Shown piece by piece: positions 32,142-44,287 of a DNA stretch of 64,000 nt (positions are counted from its first letter, which is position 1; each line of letters begins with the position of its first letter). Source of the stretch: Anoplopoma fimbria (Eukaryota; Chordata; Actinopteri; Perciformes; Anoplopomatidae); contig NC_072450.1 of assembly GCF_027596085.1 (NCBI RefSeq), positions 12,819 through 76,818 of the forward strand. The letters run 5' to 3'. A program made the position numbers and the translations under genes. The notes under the pieces were generated by a model. That model was not told the origin of the DNA. It saw only the letters and a list, made by a program, of their open reading frames with translations, and did no database searches.

Positions 32142-33200
32142 GGGACCTGGAGACCGGCTGTGGGGGGGTCCAGGTCTGCAGGGTGTCTGCCAACACTCTG
32201 AAGGTTTTTCCCTGCTGGGACACCGACTCCCTCCTCGGCCCGCGGGGTTGATAACCAGCCACTGACGGGAGCGGGATGAAGAAGCTAAGACTGATGGGAA
32301 CTTTCCAGAACAATCTCAAAGAACAAACTCGTTGTGTGTTCTTGCTGTGATGATAAACATTTCAAGATCCAAAGTGACTTTAATGAGAAACGACTGATCC
32401 CCTAAAGTTCTAGAACCCGTCTGGACTAAATCCTTAATCACGTTTATTTCTGACAGTATACGCTTCCAATCACAGTATTTCTTTTATTGTTTTTGTAAAG
32501 TTGCACTTTAACCTTTTGAGATTTTTTTCTAATCCACAATTCCAGATGTGGTTTAATTATAATATATGCATAATATGGTTCTATATTTATGTTTGCTTTC
32601 ATTGAGTTTTTAGGATGCTGAACATGTGAAAAGAGGTTGATCTTAAAGTTCTCTGACTGAACTCTCAGGAGATCTTTTCTTTTCAACATTAATCTCATTT
32701 CATCACGTCTTGAATCCTCTTCTGTAGTTTTCTAACGGAGGCTGTCTTTGTGTCCTCGTGGTCCTCCTTTATCCAATCAGGGTAGCCCAGCGGTGCCGAG
32801 CTGTCCAATCAGAAGAGAGCAATAGGAGAGCTCCTCCTGTGTTCACGTTAATCCTCTTCCTGTGGATGTTTTTATTTTTCATTCGTCTTCTTTCTGCTCG
32901 CTGAACAAAAATAATCTTCTTCACTTTCTTCACTGTGCTCCTGCTGTGTATCTCTATTAATAAATGTAGGAAGCCACGGGTGACCTTTGACCTCAGCCAT
33001 AACAGATCTGTAGCTGTGGACTGGTGGGTTTGAGGTGAGGAGTTGTTGGTAGTTTAGAAACAGGAATGCATAGAAACGCTTTGAGTGTCGTTGACCTGAT
33101 GATCAACACGTCTGCTTGCTTTGTGTCTGCTGTAGATTTCTACAGGGAGTTTTTTTTTGTATTCCTTTTTAATAAATAAACATCCAAAACAAACACTGTG
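32142..33200 (+). promoter_or_regulatory. kifc3: kifc3 3' UTR with poly(A) signals
   Basis: AT-rich, free of recognisable coding sequence. AATAAA at 32959 and overlapping AATAAATAAA at 33171-33180 are the likely cleavage signals; an end near 33195-33200 is inferred. Confidence 0.55.
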
Positions 33201-33589
33201 GCCTCCATGTGAGATCTCTGAAGGAGCAGTTCTTAAATCTATTTCTCATATCTGTGTTCAGTACAGAGATGTGGTTCCATAAACACTTCAACCAAATGAG
33301 ATGCTTGTTGAAATGCTAAGCTAGGCTAACCATGTCCTGACTTTGTAACACACAGCTATCTGAACATTTAATTATTGTTTTATTACCCTGGTCAGTAAAG
33401 TCTTCTTCCATTGTGAGGATAGAACTAAACGGCTTAAAGGGAACCTAAACCTGATCTTTGTTCAATAGACATTACATAGTGTAACAACGTTGACTTCATA
33501 AGAGCAAGTTAAAGAGAAAAAAACTGGTCAACTGCCACTTTAAATCTGGAGTCTGCATCTTACTGCGTTTTTGTGCATCAGCAACAGGT

Positions 33590-34745
33590 ATTTGTTTTAA
33601 GAGATAAGATAAGATAATCCTTTATTAGTCCCGCAGCGGGGAAATTTACAGGATTACAGCAGCAGAGAGGACAGTACAAACAAGAGACATAGTAAAAAAA
33701 ATAAAAATAAAAGAACACACGATCAAAATAAGTATTATAAATAAGAAAATGAGCAATAAAAAAACAGTAAACAGTAAAGAATCCACAGTAACTGCAATAT
33801 TATATATACAGACAGAAACTATTATAACTATTGTATTGCTTAGTGTGTGTATCAGTGTGTTAGTGTAGTAGTGTGTTAGTGTAGTAGTGTAGTAGTGTGT
33901 TAGTGTAGTAGTGTAGTAGTGTGTTAGTGTAGTAGTGTAGTAGTGTGTTAGTGTAGTAGTGTAGTAGTGTGTTAGTGTAGTAGTGTATTAGTGTAGTAGT
34001 GTGTTAGTGTAGTAGTGTATTAGTGTAGTAGTGTGTTAGTGTAGTAGTGTGTTAGTGTAGTAGTGTGTTAGTGTATTAGTGTCATGTGTCATGTGGTCTG
34101 CTGGGAGCAGAGCTGGTTGTGCAGCCTGACAGCAGCAGGAAGGAAGGACCTGCGGTACCTCTCCTTCACCACCGGGGGTGAAGCAGCCGGTGGTGAAGGA
34201 GCTGCACAGAGCTGCCAGGGTGTCCTGCATGGGGGGGAGGTGTTGTTCATCAGGGATGACAGCTTGGCCATCACCCTCCTGTCTCCCACCACCTCCACCG
34301 TATCCAGTGGACACCCCAGCACACTGCTGGCCTTCCTGACAAGCTTGTTCAGTCTCTTCTTGTCTGCTGCTGAGATGCTGCTGCTCCAGCAGACCACTGC
34401 ATAGAAGATGGCTGATGCCACCACAGAGTCAAAGAAGGTCTTCAGGAGTGCTCCCTGCACTCCAAAGGACCTCAGTCACCTCAGCAGATACAGTCTGCTC
34501 TGACCCTTTTATAAAGTGCATTTGAATGATTAGTCCAGTCCAGTTTATTGTTCAGGTGAACACCCAGGTACTCTCACAATCTCCATGTCCTGTCCCTGGA
34601 TGTTCACTGGTTCTGGAGGACAGTGTTTACCCCGGAGGAAGTCCACCACCAGCTCTTTGGTTTTACCAGAGTTGATCTGGAGGCGGTTCCACCGGCACCA
34701 TCCTATGAAGTCCTGGTTCAGTTCTCTATATTCCCTGTCATCGCC
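33590..34745 (-). mobile_element. 5'-truncated LINE, minus strand
   Basis: The minus strand reads RT thumb and C-terminal sequence (VNIQGQDMEIV.., LLKTFFDSVVASAIFYAVVC, ERYRRSFLPAAVRLHNQL) and ends in the AAAGGATTATCTTATCTTAT-type tail at about 33605. Several stops. A GTGTTAGTGTAGTA array (33845-34080) has expanded in its 3' region. Confidence 0.8.
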
Positions 34746-34848
34746 GGCGGAGATGAGGTGACGATTTCACCTGAACTCCGAAGAAATTCAGCTTCATGGA
34801 GGAAATATGGAAACATCCAAAGAGCAAAGAAAAATGGTAATGTGAAGC

Positions 34849-34852
<4 letters not shown>

Positions 34853-34892
<40 letters not shown>
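34853..34892. repeat. (TA)n microsatellite
   Basis: About 20 TA units between two oppositely oriented LINEs. Confidence 0.9.
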
Positions 34893-34900
<8 letters not shown>

Positions 34901-34984
34901 ACAATCTCCAGGAATTCTGTCTCAAAAAGTCATTCTTTAGTATGTTGAAAACAATTACAATATAATATGCCAAAAAAAGAAGAA

Positions 34985-37056
34985 TGCAGTTGCTGAGGCA
35001 AAAACCCGGGTGTGGGAGGAGTTCGGGGAGGCCATGGAGAAGGACTTTCGACTGGCCTCAAGGAAGTTCTGGCAAACCGTGAGACGACTCAGAAAGGGGA
35101 AACAGGGCTTGTCTCAGGCTGTGCTCAGCAGGGGGGGAGAACTGCAGACCCGGACTGGGGATATTGTCGAGCGGTGGATAGAACACTTTGAGGAACTCCT
35201 GAACCCGACCAACACGTCCTCTGTGGAAGAGGCAGAGTCTGAAGACTCGTCCATATGCCTGGCAGAGGTCGTTGAGGTAGTTAAAAAGCTCTTCAGCGGC
35301 AAGACGCCAGGAGCGAATGAGATTTGACCGGAGATGCTAAAGGTGGAGAGTGTGCTCCAATTATAGGGGTATCACACTGCTCAGCCTCCCCGGGAAGGTT
35401 TACTCCAGTGTGCTGGAAAAAGGCTCCGGCCGATTGTCGAACCTCGGATTCAGGAGGAGCAATGCGGATTCCGTCCTGGACGTGGAACAGTGGACCAACT
35501 CTTTACCCTTGCAGGTCTGTTGGAGGGTGCATGGGAGTTTGCTCATCCAGTCTACATGTGTTTTGTGGACTTGGAGAAGGCCTTCGACCGTGTCCCTCGG
35601 GGAGTCCTGTGGGGGGTACTGCGGGAATATGGGGTACCTGGTTCGTTACTACGAGCCATTCGGTCCTTGTATGACCAAAGTGAGAGCTGTGTCCGGATAC
35701 TCGGCACAAAGTCCAGCTTGTTCCCAGTGCGTGTTGGCCTCCGCCAGGGCTGCCCATTGTCACCAATCCTGTTTGTGATTTTCATGGACAGGATTTCAAG
35801 GCGCAGCCGGGGGGGAGGAGAGTTTCTGGTTTGGGTACCTCAGAATCACATCCTTTTTGCAGATGATGTGGTTCTGTTGGCTCCTTCAGAACGTGACCTT
35901 CAGAACGCACTGGGGCGGTTCGCAGCCGAGTGTGAAGCGGTCGGGATGAGAGTCAGTACCTCCAAGTAGAGGCCCTCATCTATGGTCATGAGCTTTGGGT
36001 AGTGACCCTCACCTATGGTCATGAGCTTTAGGTAGTGACCGAAAGAATGAGATTGCGGATACAAGTGGACTAAAGCCTTAGAGAGAGGGTGAGGAGCTCA
36101 GTCTTAGAGAGAGGGTGAGGAGCTCAGCCTTAGAGAGAGGGTGAGGAGCTCAGCCTTAGAGAGAGGGTGAGGAGCTCAGCCTCAGAGAGGGTGAGGAGCT
36201 CAGCCTCAGAGAGAGGGTGAGGAGCTCAGCCTTAGAGAGAGGGTGAGGAGCTCAGCCTTAGAGAGAGGGTGAGGAGCTCAGTCTTAGAGAGAGGGTGAGG
36301 AGCTCAGCCTTAGAGAGAGGGTGAGGAGCTCAGTCTTAGAGAGAGGGTGAGGAGCTCAGCCTTAGAGAGAGGGTGAGGAGCTCAGCCTTAGAGAGAGGGT
36401 GAGGAGCTCAGCCTTAGAGAGAGGGTGAGGAGCTCAGCCTCAGAGAGAGGGTGAGGAGCTCAGCCTTAGAGAGAGGGTGAGGAGCTCAGCCTTAGAGAGA
36501 GGGTGAGGAGCTCAGCCTTAGAGAGAGGATGAGGAGCTCAGCCTTAGAGAGAGAGAGAGGGTGAGGAGCTCAGCCTCAGAGAGAGGGTGAGGAGCTCAGC
36601 CTTAGAGAGAGAGAGAGGGTGAGGAGCTCAGCCTCAGAGAGAGGGTGAGGAGCTCAGCCTTAGAGAGAGGGTGAGGAGCTCAGTCTTAGAGAGAGGATGA
36701 GGAGCTCAGCCTCAGAGAGAGGGTGAGGAGCTCAGCCTTAGAGAGAGAGAGAGGGTGAGGAGCTCAGCCTCAGAGAGAGGGTGAGGAGCTCAGCCTCAGA
36801 GAGAGGGTGAGGAGCTCAGTCTTAGAGAGAGGATGAGGAGCTCAGACATCAGGAGGGAGCTCGGAGTAGAGCCGCTGCTCCTTCGCGTCGAAAGGGGCCA
36901 GCGGAGGTGGTTCGGGCATCTGATCAGGATGCCCCATGGACGTCTCCCTTTAGAGGTTTTCCAGGCACGTCCAACCGGTAAGAGGCACTGGAGGACCCTC
37001 CTTAGCTTGCTGCTCCCGCGACCCGGCCCCGGATAAGCAGAGGAAGATGGATGGAT
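34985..37056 (+). mobile_element. RTE/Rex3-like LINE with internal minisatellite
   Basis: Readable segments: KTRVWEEFGEAMEKDFRLAS, FVDLEKAFDRVPRGVLWGVL, GLRQGCPLSPILFVIFMDRI, FADDVVLLAPSERDL (RT catalytic FADD), then after the array ELGVEPLLLRVERGQRRWFG and a GGATGGAT-type tail. It has stops near 35325 and 35970 and an internal deletion around 35345. Defective. Confidence 0.85.
36060..36845. repeat. 26-bp minisatellite grown from LINE coding sequence
   Basis: About 29 copies of CTTAGAGAGAGGGTGAGGAG plus CTCAGC. The unit encodes LRERVRSS, which is the LINE sequence expected at this exact place. Confidence 0.92.
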
Positions 37057-37065
37057 CAAAAGTTA

Positions 37066-37222
37066 TAGCATAGTATGTCATAAAAAGTCATAGTAGAGTA
37101 TAGTATGTCATAAAAAGTAAAAAAAAGTCATAATATCGTATGTTGTAAAAAGTCATAGTAGAGTATAGTATGTCATAAAAAGTAAAAAAAAGTCAGTATA
37201 GTATGTCATAAAAAGTCATGTC
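37066..37222. repeat. TCATAGTATAGTATGT AT-rich repeat, split into three blocks
   Basis: The same repeat resumes at 38211-38317 and 40695-40740, between and after the two LTR elements. Confidence 0.85.
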
Positions 37223-37700
37223 TGTCATTAGCTCCATACTCCCTGTCACTCTCTCACTCACCTAATCAGTATTTCTCAGTGCACCTGTCTGCCACACCCA
37301 CCTCATCAGCACCATCCCTCTCACCTGCTCACTCTGCTGCACCTACACCCTGCAGTATTTAAACCCCAGTCAGTCACACACTCGCTGCCAGATCGTTTGC
37401 CGCATTCATGCCAGACCTTCCAGCAATTTCCCGTTGCCGACTCTGCCTGTTTGATATTCCCTGCCTTGCCTGTGCCCCGGTCAAGGACTCAGCCTTCTGT
37501 ATAGCCTCGGCTTCCTCTGGTTTCCGTCTGCCTGATCCCCTGCCTGTTTCCCTGACGGCTTGGCGCTCTCCCGATAGGAATTCATGACGTGAGTCTGATC
37601 CTGCCTGTTTGTCTGCTGTATGTCCCGCTTTCAATAAAGCTGCTGCATTCTACTCCGTGTCCTGTCGCACTTCTTCTGGGTCCACACCACACCCGTGACA
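37223..37700 (+). mobile_element. LTR of a second LTR retrotransposon
   Basis: TGTCA...TGACA ends, TATTTAAA at about 37358, AATAAA at about 37630. It is followed by a gag-like start. No matching 3' LTR was found, so the element is partial. Confidence 0.7.
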
Positions 37701-37718
37701 GTACGATCTAGCCATAAC

Positions 37719-38168
37719 ATGGACCCAGCCATGTTTAAGGAGGAGTTGAATGAACTGTTATATACCCTCATCTGTATCCAGGGGGAATGGAGTAGAGCTC
37801 CTAACGACAAGTACAGAGAGGTTGCACTCAAAATGGCACAAAGGGAGGCCTCATCCATGCCATGGCTGAGGAACTATTTGCCTCTCTTGGCTACAGAGTT
37901 TCTGGGCACCCCTAGCCATCAGCTACCTAGCCTCCAGTCTCCTGTCCCTCAGCCTGTCCCTCAGCCTGCACCACAGCCAGCCTCTCAGCCCGCCCAGGAC
38001 CCTAACCCTTTCCTGGGAAGCCGCCTGGCCTTAGGAGGGCCTCTGAGTATCCAGCTAGCCAGACCAGGAAGGAGGCAGGGCAGAAGGAGAGGTCGGTTCC
38101 CCACACCTGCACCTCCTGACCTGTTGGCGCCCCGGCCGACTCCTGACGACGGGTCAGGAGGTGCATGA
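37719..38168 (+). pseudogene. gag-like fragment of LTR element
   Basis: ORF MDPAMFKEELNELLYTL..., then a Pro/Gln-rich stretch (PVPQPVPQPAPQPASQPA) and a basic segment, ending at TGA 38166-38168. Typical of the first part of a Gypsy-class gag in fish; zinc knuckle and pol are absent. Confidence 0.6.
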
Positions 38169-38627
38169 GTCGGCCGCAGCTCTCCCCGGGCCCCGTCCGG
38201 GCTGGGCCGTGGCGTATAGTATGTCGAAAAAAGTCATAGTATAGTATGAAGTAAAAGTCATAGTATAGTATGAAGTAAAAGTCATAGTATAGTATGTTAT
38301 AAAAAGTCATAGTATAGTGTGGCAGACGCCAGGGAGGGGTGGTGATTGAGGGGAGGTATGTGGCAGCATGCTGGCTCCACCCCCAAGCTTTACAGGGACT
38401 GCCTCCCTTAACGATGCAAGCCTGAGGTGCATTAGGCAGGAGTGCTTGGGGATAAAAGGGAGCATGCAACCACATGGAGGGAGCCTACTATGGAGTGCCT
38501 CTCGGTGTGTGTATCATTTGACTTGGTGGCGTGGAAACCCCACACCCACTGGCCCGCTACACGTGGTGGAGAATGCGTGCTTGTAGCCAAAACCAAGTCA
38601 AATAGATAGACCAACACAGGGACAACA

Positions 38628-39485
38628 ATGGAAGCGTTGATGAAACAGCTAGTGGAAGTGAGCATGGCGCATCAGGCTACGACCCGGGAGCTGGTGGGAG
38701 CGCTAGCAGCCGGACATGGCGGCGTGGCTGCAGGCGCTACAGCTTCCCGTCCTTCCCCCAGCAGGTTTCTTTTAAAGCAGACAGAGACTGATGATATAGA
38801 GGCATACCTCAATACCTTCGAGAGGACGGCGGTTCGGGAGAAGTGGGATCCAGCACAATGGGCCAGCCTACTCGCACCGTTCCTGTCAGGCACAGCACAG
38901 AAGGCGTATCAGGACCTGACGGACGATCAGGCGTCTAACTACGAAGGGCTGAAGAAGGAAATACTACGCCGGTATGGATACACGTTGATAAGTAGGTCAC
39001 AGAGGTTTCATGATTGGACTTATGAGGCAACGGCGTCGCCGCGCTCACAAATGCACGATCTAATTAGGTTGGCCAAAGGCTGGCTGACGGCTGCCCCACT
39101 GACGCTTACGGCCACAGAGAAGGTGGTCATGGACAAATTCTTGCGGTCCCTCCCATACGAGGCTAAAAAGTTAGCCAGCCAAGCTAACCCGCAGAGCGCA
39201 GATCAGTTGGTGGAGTTGGTGGAAGGTCACCAGGCGGCTGTGGAAGTCCTACGCAGTGGACGTCCACTGAGGGGGGAACCCAACCCTCGCCCAAAGGAGC
39301 AGGAGCGGATAAGGACGGAGGACCACGGCAGGATCCCGGCCAGGGAGACGCCAAGAGCCAGCCCCCCGAGACGTCGGCCCTTCCTGAACCCAGACAGCAG
39401 AAAGTGCTACGAGTGTGGCGAGCCGGGACACATCTCATGGACCTGTCCGAGTCGCGATGTCTCGATGGGCGGGGCTAACGGCTAA
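38628..39485 (+). pseudogene. gag of the Gypsy-type element
   Basis: 286-codon open frame: capsid-type segment (DDIEAYLNTFERTAVREKW, LSGTAQKAYQDL) and a CCHC zinc knuckle (CYECGEPGHISWTC) at its end. It is intact to the deletion junction near 39465, so it could still be translated. Confidence 0.88.
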
Positions 39486-40347
39486 CCCAAAGAAGTGCCA
39501 GCTCGGTCTGCAGGAGGCGGAGTACCTGGGCTACACCATTGGGAGGGGATGTGTGAAACCCCAGATGAAGAAGGTGGAGGCGATACAGGACTGGCCACGG
39601 CCCCTGACCAAGAAACAGGTACGCACGTTTGTGGGGCTTACCAGCTACTACCGGAGGTTTATTCCCCACTTTGCATCCGTAGCCAGCCCCCTGACAGATC
39701 TGACCAGGGACCGGCTGCCCGCCCAAGTCACATGGACCGAGGAGACGGAGAAAGCCTTTCAGGACCTAAAGACCGCACTGTGTTCAGGACCCGTGCTGGT
39801 AACCCCGGACTTCACCAAGCCAATGGTGGTGCAGACGGATGCGTCGGAAACAGGGGTGGGGGCAGTGTTGTCACAACTACATGAAGGTGAGGAACACCCG
39901 ATTATTTATATCAGCCGGAAGTTGTTGCCGAGGGAACAAAAATACTCCACGGTGGAGAAGGAATGTCTTGCCATCAAGTGGGCCCTGGAAACCCTGAAGT
40001 ACTACCTGTTGGGGCGCCACTTCACCCTGGTCACAGATCATGCACCACTGGTTTGGATGTCAAGGAATAAGGACAGTAACGCCAGGGTCACCCGCTGGTT
40101 CCTATCATTACAACCTTTTGCCTTCTCGGTTGTTCACAGGTCCGGGGCAGCCCATGGGAATGCGGATGCCCTATCCAGGAGGGATGCTCTGGGGAGCTGG
40201 ACCGCCCCTCCCTCCCGGTCGGAGCTGAGGGGGAGGGTGTGTGGCAGACGCCAGGGAGGGGTGGTGATTGAGGGGAGGTATGTGGCAGCATGCTGGCTCC
40301 ACCCCCAAGCTTTACAGGGACTGCCTCCCTTAACGATGCAAGCCTGA
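39465..40347 (+). pseudogene. pol remnant: RT thumb and RNase H
   Basis: Reads NPKKCQLGLQEAEYLGYTIG, FVGLTSYYRRFIPHFASVAS, VVQTDASETGVGAVLSQ (RNase H), YSTVEKECLAIKWALETLKY, GNADALSR. Begins after the deletion in a different frame from gag. The RT catalytic core and integrase are absent. Confidence 0.88.
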
Positions 40348-40969
40348 GGTGCATTAGGCAGGAGTGCTTGGGGATAAAAGGGAGCATGCAACCACATGGA
40401 GGGAGCCTACTATGGAGTGCCTCTGCGTGAGCCTCTGCGAACTGTGTGTGGCCAACGAGTGCAGGAAACCTGAACATTGACAGATTATTTGTGTACCGAC
40501 CGCTTTGTGTGAGAACCCTCCCGGTGACGACCCCTGGACTACGGACTACGGACTACGGACTCTGGATTACCCTTTTCCCCACCCTGGTGACATTTATTTG
40601 TCTATCTTGAATAAACCACCTTATTGAACTGCTCTCGGTGTGTGTATCATTTGACTTGGTGGCGTGGAAACCCCACACCCACTGGCCCGCTACAATAGTA
40701 TGTTAGAAACAGTCATAGTATAGTACGTTGTAAAAAGGTCAGTTGAGAAAAGTTTAGTTATGCAAGTATTTATGTATGTGTTTGTGTATGAATGTGTGTA
40801 CTGCATACATACATTTGTATATATGTACCTTCTTATTCTTGTCTTACCTTAGTCTTGCTTCTGATTGGCTCACTGTGGTTCTACTGCCGTTATCTCCGTT
40901 AAAGCACTTTGTGTATATAAATAGATAAATAAAAAATGTATCATCCGTGTATGTATGTATTTATACATT

Positions 40970-40971
<2 letters not shown>

Positions 40972-41027
<56 letters not shown>

Positions 41028-41110
41028 CATGTATATGTATATATACATATATGTATATATGTATATATATATACATGTATATACATATACATGTATATAT
41101 GTATATAGAT
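40972..41110. repeat. (TA)n / TATACATG microsatellite
   Basis: About 25 TA units, then GTATATAC-type repeats. Confidence 0.9.
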
Positions 41111-41129
41111 ATTAGATATAGATTTTTAT

Positions 41130-42850
41130 TTTCGCGTCATGCACAAAAACGTGCCCAACCCTCATGGGTTTACAAGACACCAACAGTACAGCTGCAGTGG
41201 ATCCACATCTCATCAGGTCACATTTGATTACAAGATGACATGTTGCTTCACCGCTCCATCTTAAACAAAACATTCTTTCTTCTCTCCCAGGCCTGGCAAA
41301 TACAATCTGCTACAAAGAAGGTTCCTTTCCTAAAACACAACTCAAGTTTTTCATAGTCATCCAGCCAAAAGAAATCAACATAAATGGAAGTCATTTTACT
41401 GAAGAGGGCATCTCTTATGTCCTCGTAGACAGGACAGTAAAACAAAAAGTGCTCCTCATTTTCAATTTCACGAGCTCACACAACAAACAGATTCTGTCCT
41501 CCTCTGGAGTGGAATGAAACCTACCGCTCTCCAGGGCTAATGCTAATGTTCCTGAGCGTAACACATAGGGATCTTTGTCTTTTGTTTAAATTATACTTAA
41601 CATAAAGTTTTGAATTATAGTTATTCTTTATGAGACAATAAGTTTGTAACTTTGGTTTACACCATATGTCAACTGACCATTTTTCTTTATGCATAAGAAA
41701 CAGTTTGGTCCTAATATCCAGAATATGACAAAGTAACCTGTTTTGAAAAATGAAAGACAGGTCAGTCATATAAAACAGAGATTTCAAACCCTTAGCCCAT
41801 GGATGGCCATGCAAAATGTCGAAGCATTGACATTTATGTCGGATGTTTGGTGATTCCCAACCCATGTCCCCAGTAATGGCCAAAACTGAATGATCTAATC
41901 GCTCTGTGGTGCACAGTGTTGCAACTTGTGTGCTCACCAAAACCCCAAACACCAGAAACATAGTCAGACACAGGACATACACATGAGTTATATAGTTGTG
42001 TATATGTATGAAATCCTAAATTACCACAATGTTTAACTTTGTTCAGTACAGATCCTAGTGCTCTTCCCGCTGACTGAGCTAGAACATTGACAGCTTCTTT
42101 AAATGTCACGTGCTTGTCGAGAGTAATGCCAAGGTATTTATACTGTTCAGAGTGAGATAACACTGTTGAACCAAAGTTAAAAACAACTGAACTTCTCTGT
42201 AATGGTTTGTGTCTAAAATGTACTGTTGGTGTTTTGTCTTGGTTTACCACTAGCCTCCATTTCCAGCACCACTCCACGACAATGTTCAGCATAATCTGCA
42301 GATCTTTTTCCTGTTCAGCAAGTAAAACTACATCATCAGCATATAATAATATGCCCACTGTCTGATCATCTGCTTTGACCCCCAAATTAGAAGCTTTAAT
42401 TTGTAGAGCTAAATCATTAATATAAATGGAAAACAATGTTGGAGACAAAACATCTCCTGGCTTCACACCAAATTGTTGGGAAACCCATCCAGTTGTATAT
42501 TCCTTCACTTGAACATGAGCAACAGGTGCTTGATAAAGGGACTTTAAGGCAAAATAAGACTTCCCATTTACACCAGAATCTAATAACTTATATTCAAGAA
42601 ATTCCCTATTAATCCAGTCAAATGCCTTCTGGAAATCAATAAAGCAAACAAATGTAGACCTCTTCTCCTTAATCCTTGCACATATAATGGAAGTGACTAC
42701 ATATACAGTATATGATCAACACATGCTCTGGCTTTTCTAAATCCATTTTGCTCGTCTGCAAGAAAACCTGTCATCAAGTCTGCCATGTAACAGTGAGGAA
42801 TATAATTTACATACACAGCTAATAAGGCAGTGTATTTTGACTCTGGAGGG
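41130..42850 (-). mobile_element. non-LTR retrotransposon (LINE), minus strand
   Basis: A 224-codon minus frame (42508-41834) holds FGVKPGDVLSPTLFSIYIND and YADDVVLLAEQEKDLQ (RT), followed by KYLGITLDKHVTFKEA and a C-terminal CPVYEDIRDALF segment at 41440. Upstream coding continues to about 42700 with breaks. Clade not assigned. Confidence 0.85.
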
Positions 42851-43189
42851 ATACTGAACTACTTGATTCTGCTAGGATAGACTAAGTATATTGTTTTCTT
42901 AAAATTGATCTTAAACTGTACCAAGCCTGCTTAAAAAAGGGTTAGTGACTGATGCTGATTCTGTTGATTCTACTGTTCTGATATTCTCTAATCAGGAAGT
43001 GTTTGAAGCTCTGTTGTGTTTGATGCTCCTGTGCCTTTAATCAGGAACTGCTCTGAGAGGTGTGCTTTAGCTTCAATAGGTCAATTGTCCTCTTAACTGC
43101 TAGGGGGAGTGGCTTACACTCCTGGTAGACAACTAGCAATCAGTAGGTAGGCCCTTAACCACTGCTGCTGCCTGGAAGCGTCAGCTTTC

Positions 43190-43342
43190 AAGCGTCAGGC
43201 AAACGAAGGCTAGGGCGAACAAAGGCAACAGGGCGACTTTCTCAAGCCAGACTTGAAAGGCTAGGGCGAACAAAGGCAACAGGGCGACTTTTTCAAGCCA
43301 GACTTGAAAGGCTAGGGCGAACAAAGGCAACAGGGCGACTTT
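43190..43342. repeat. 51-bp tandem repeat at the edge of the gap
   Basis: GGCTAGGGCGAACAAAGGCA... is repeated three times and runs into the Ns. Such repeats commonly cause assembly breaks. Confidence 0.9.
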
Positions 43343-43442
43343 NNNNNNNNNNNNNNNNNNNNNNNNNNNNNNNNNNNNNNNNNNNNNNNNNNNNNNNNNN
43401 NNNNNNNNNNNNNNNNNNNNNNNNNNNNNNNNNNNNNNNNNN
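43343..43442. other. assembly gap (100 N)
   Basis: Exactly 100 N, the usual placeholder for a gap of unknown size. It separates kifc3 and the transposon block from cngb1. Confidence 0.98.
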
Positions 43443-43559
43443 TTTCATTGGACAGGACCGTCCAATAAAGACCTTCTGGTACATCATAATTCATTCTGTG
43501 AGATACACAGATTTAGATTTAGATGTCTGTACGTTCATCATTAGCAAAGCCAGAGAGGC

Positions 43560-44108
43560 TACTGGGGGAACTAACTCATGCATCTCACACAATCATCTTC
43601 CTGATCCACACATGTTCAAATAAGTGCAGAAACAAGTCATCTTCAGTTTCCTCAGGGATCTGTCCTGGCCCCGCAGTGGTGGAATGAACTCCCCACTGAC
43701 GTCAGGACAGCAGAGTCGCTGCCCATCTTTAGGCGCAGGCTGAAAACTCACCTCTTCAGGAAGTACTACCCGGAGCCTTCCTCGTAGCACTTATGGCACT
43801 CGTATTAGTTGCTGCACTTACTGTATTCGTATCAACTTATTGAATTTGTATTTGTTTACTGCACTTTGTTTTGTAGCACTTACTATATTCGGATTAGTCT
43901 GTTGCAATTATTGTTTTCGTAGTAATCTGCCTCTGCACTATACTTTTGCTCTGGCTTATACTTTGAGATGCTTGTTTAAGAAAGGAGATGCACTTATGAC
44001 TTCTGGTGACTAGTAGTTCTCTTGAATACCTATGTTGAATACACTTCCTGTAAGTCGCTTTGGATAAAAGCGTCTGCTAAATGACTGTAATGTAATGTAA
44101 TGTAATGG
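43560..44108 (+). mobile_element. 3' end of an L2-type LINE
   Basis: Codes for WWNELPTDVRTAESLPIFRR then LKTHLFRKYYPEP and a stop (43670-43785), followed by a 3' UTR ending GTCGCTTTGGATAAAAGCGTCTGC and a TGTAATGTAA tail, the 3' end shared by fish L2 LINEs and their SINE partners. Confidence 0.7.
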
Positions 44109-44220
44109 ATATTTGGTAAAGAAAAGTTTGTTTCTTAGTAAGAGAGACTGAGAGCAGTGCAGCTTTTAATGTGTACAGGACTGGATGTCTCTGTGCAGAA
44201 TGTTCTGTCTTCAGTCAGTG

Positions 44221-44287
44221 TCAGTGTGACAGTCTGTCCTGCTCTTCCTTCTCCTTTTGTTTTAGGGGCTCTTGCTGCCTTTCCCCC
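44221..44287 (-). CDS. candidate terminal exon of a GARP-only cngb1 isoform
   Basis: A long pyrimidine tract and TTTCAG form a strong minus-strand acceptor at 44288-44290. After the GTAAGT donor of exon 14 the frame reads RGKGSKSP then TAA (269 residues). After the alternative GTACAA donor it reads a Glu/Lys/Gln-rich ERQQEPLKQKEKEEQDRL then TGA at 44223-44221 (284 residues). The latter looks the more GARP-like. Both end the protein before any channel domain. No poly(A) signal was seen nearby. Confidence 0.4.

Larger units (their letters stand above)
38318..40694 (+). mobile_element. internally deleted Ty3/Gypsy-type LTR retrotransposon
   Basis: 3' LTR 40240-40694 (455 bp) and shortened 5' LTR 38318-38561 (244 bp), both TGTGGCAGACG...CCCGCTACA, with ATAG next to each end as a possible target duplication. 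The 5' LTR lacks about 211 bp, with CTCT at the junction. Inside: gag, RT thumb and RNase H only; protease, most of RT and integrase are missing. Confidence 0.9.

Noticed and set aside
35324..35785. Several overlapping plus and minus frames in the RTE-like LINE
   Set aside because: Shadows of one RT reading frame that has been broken by frameshifts and a deletion.
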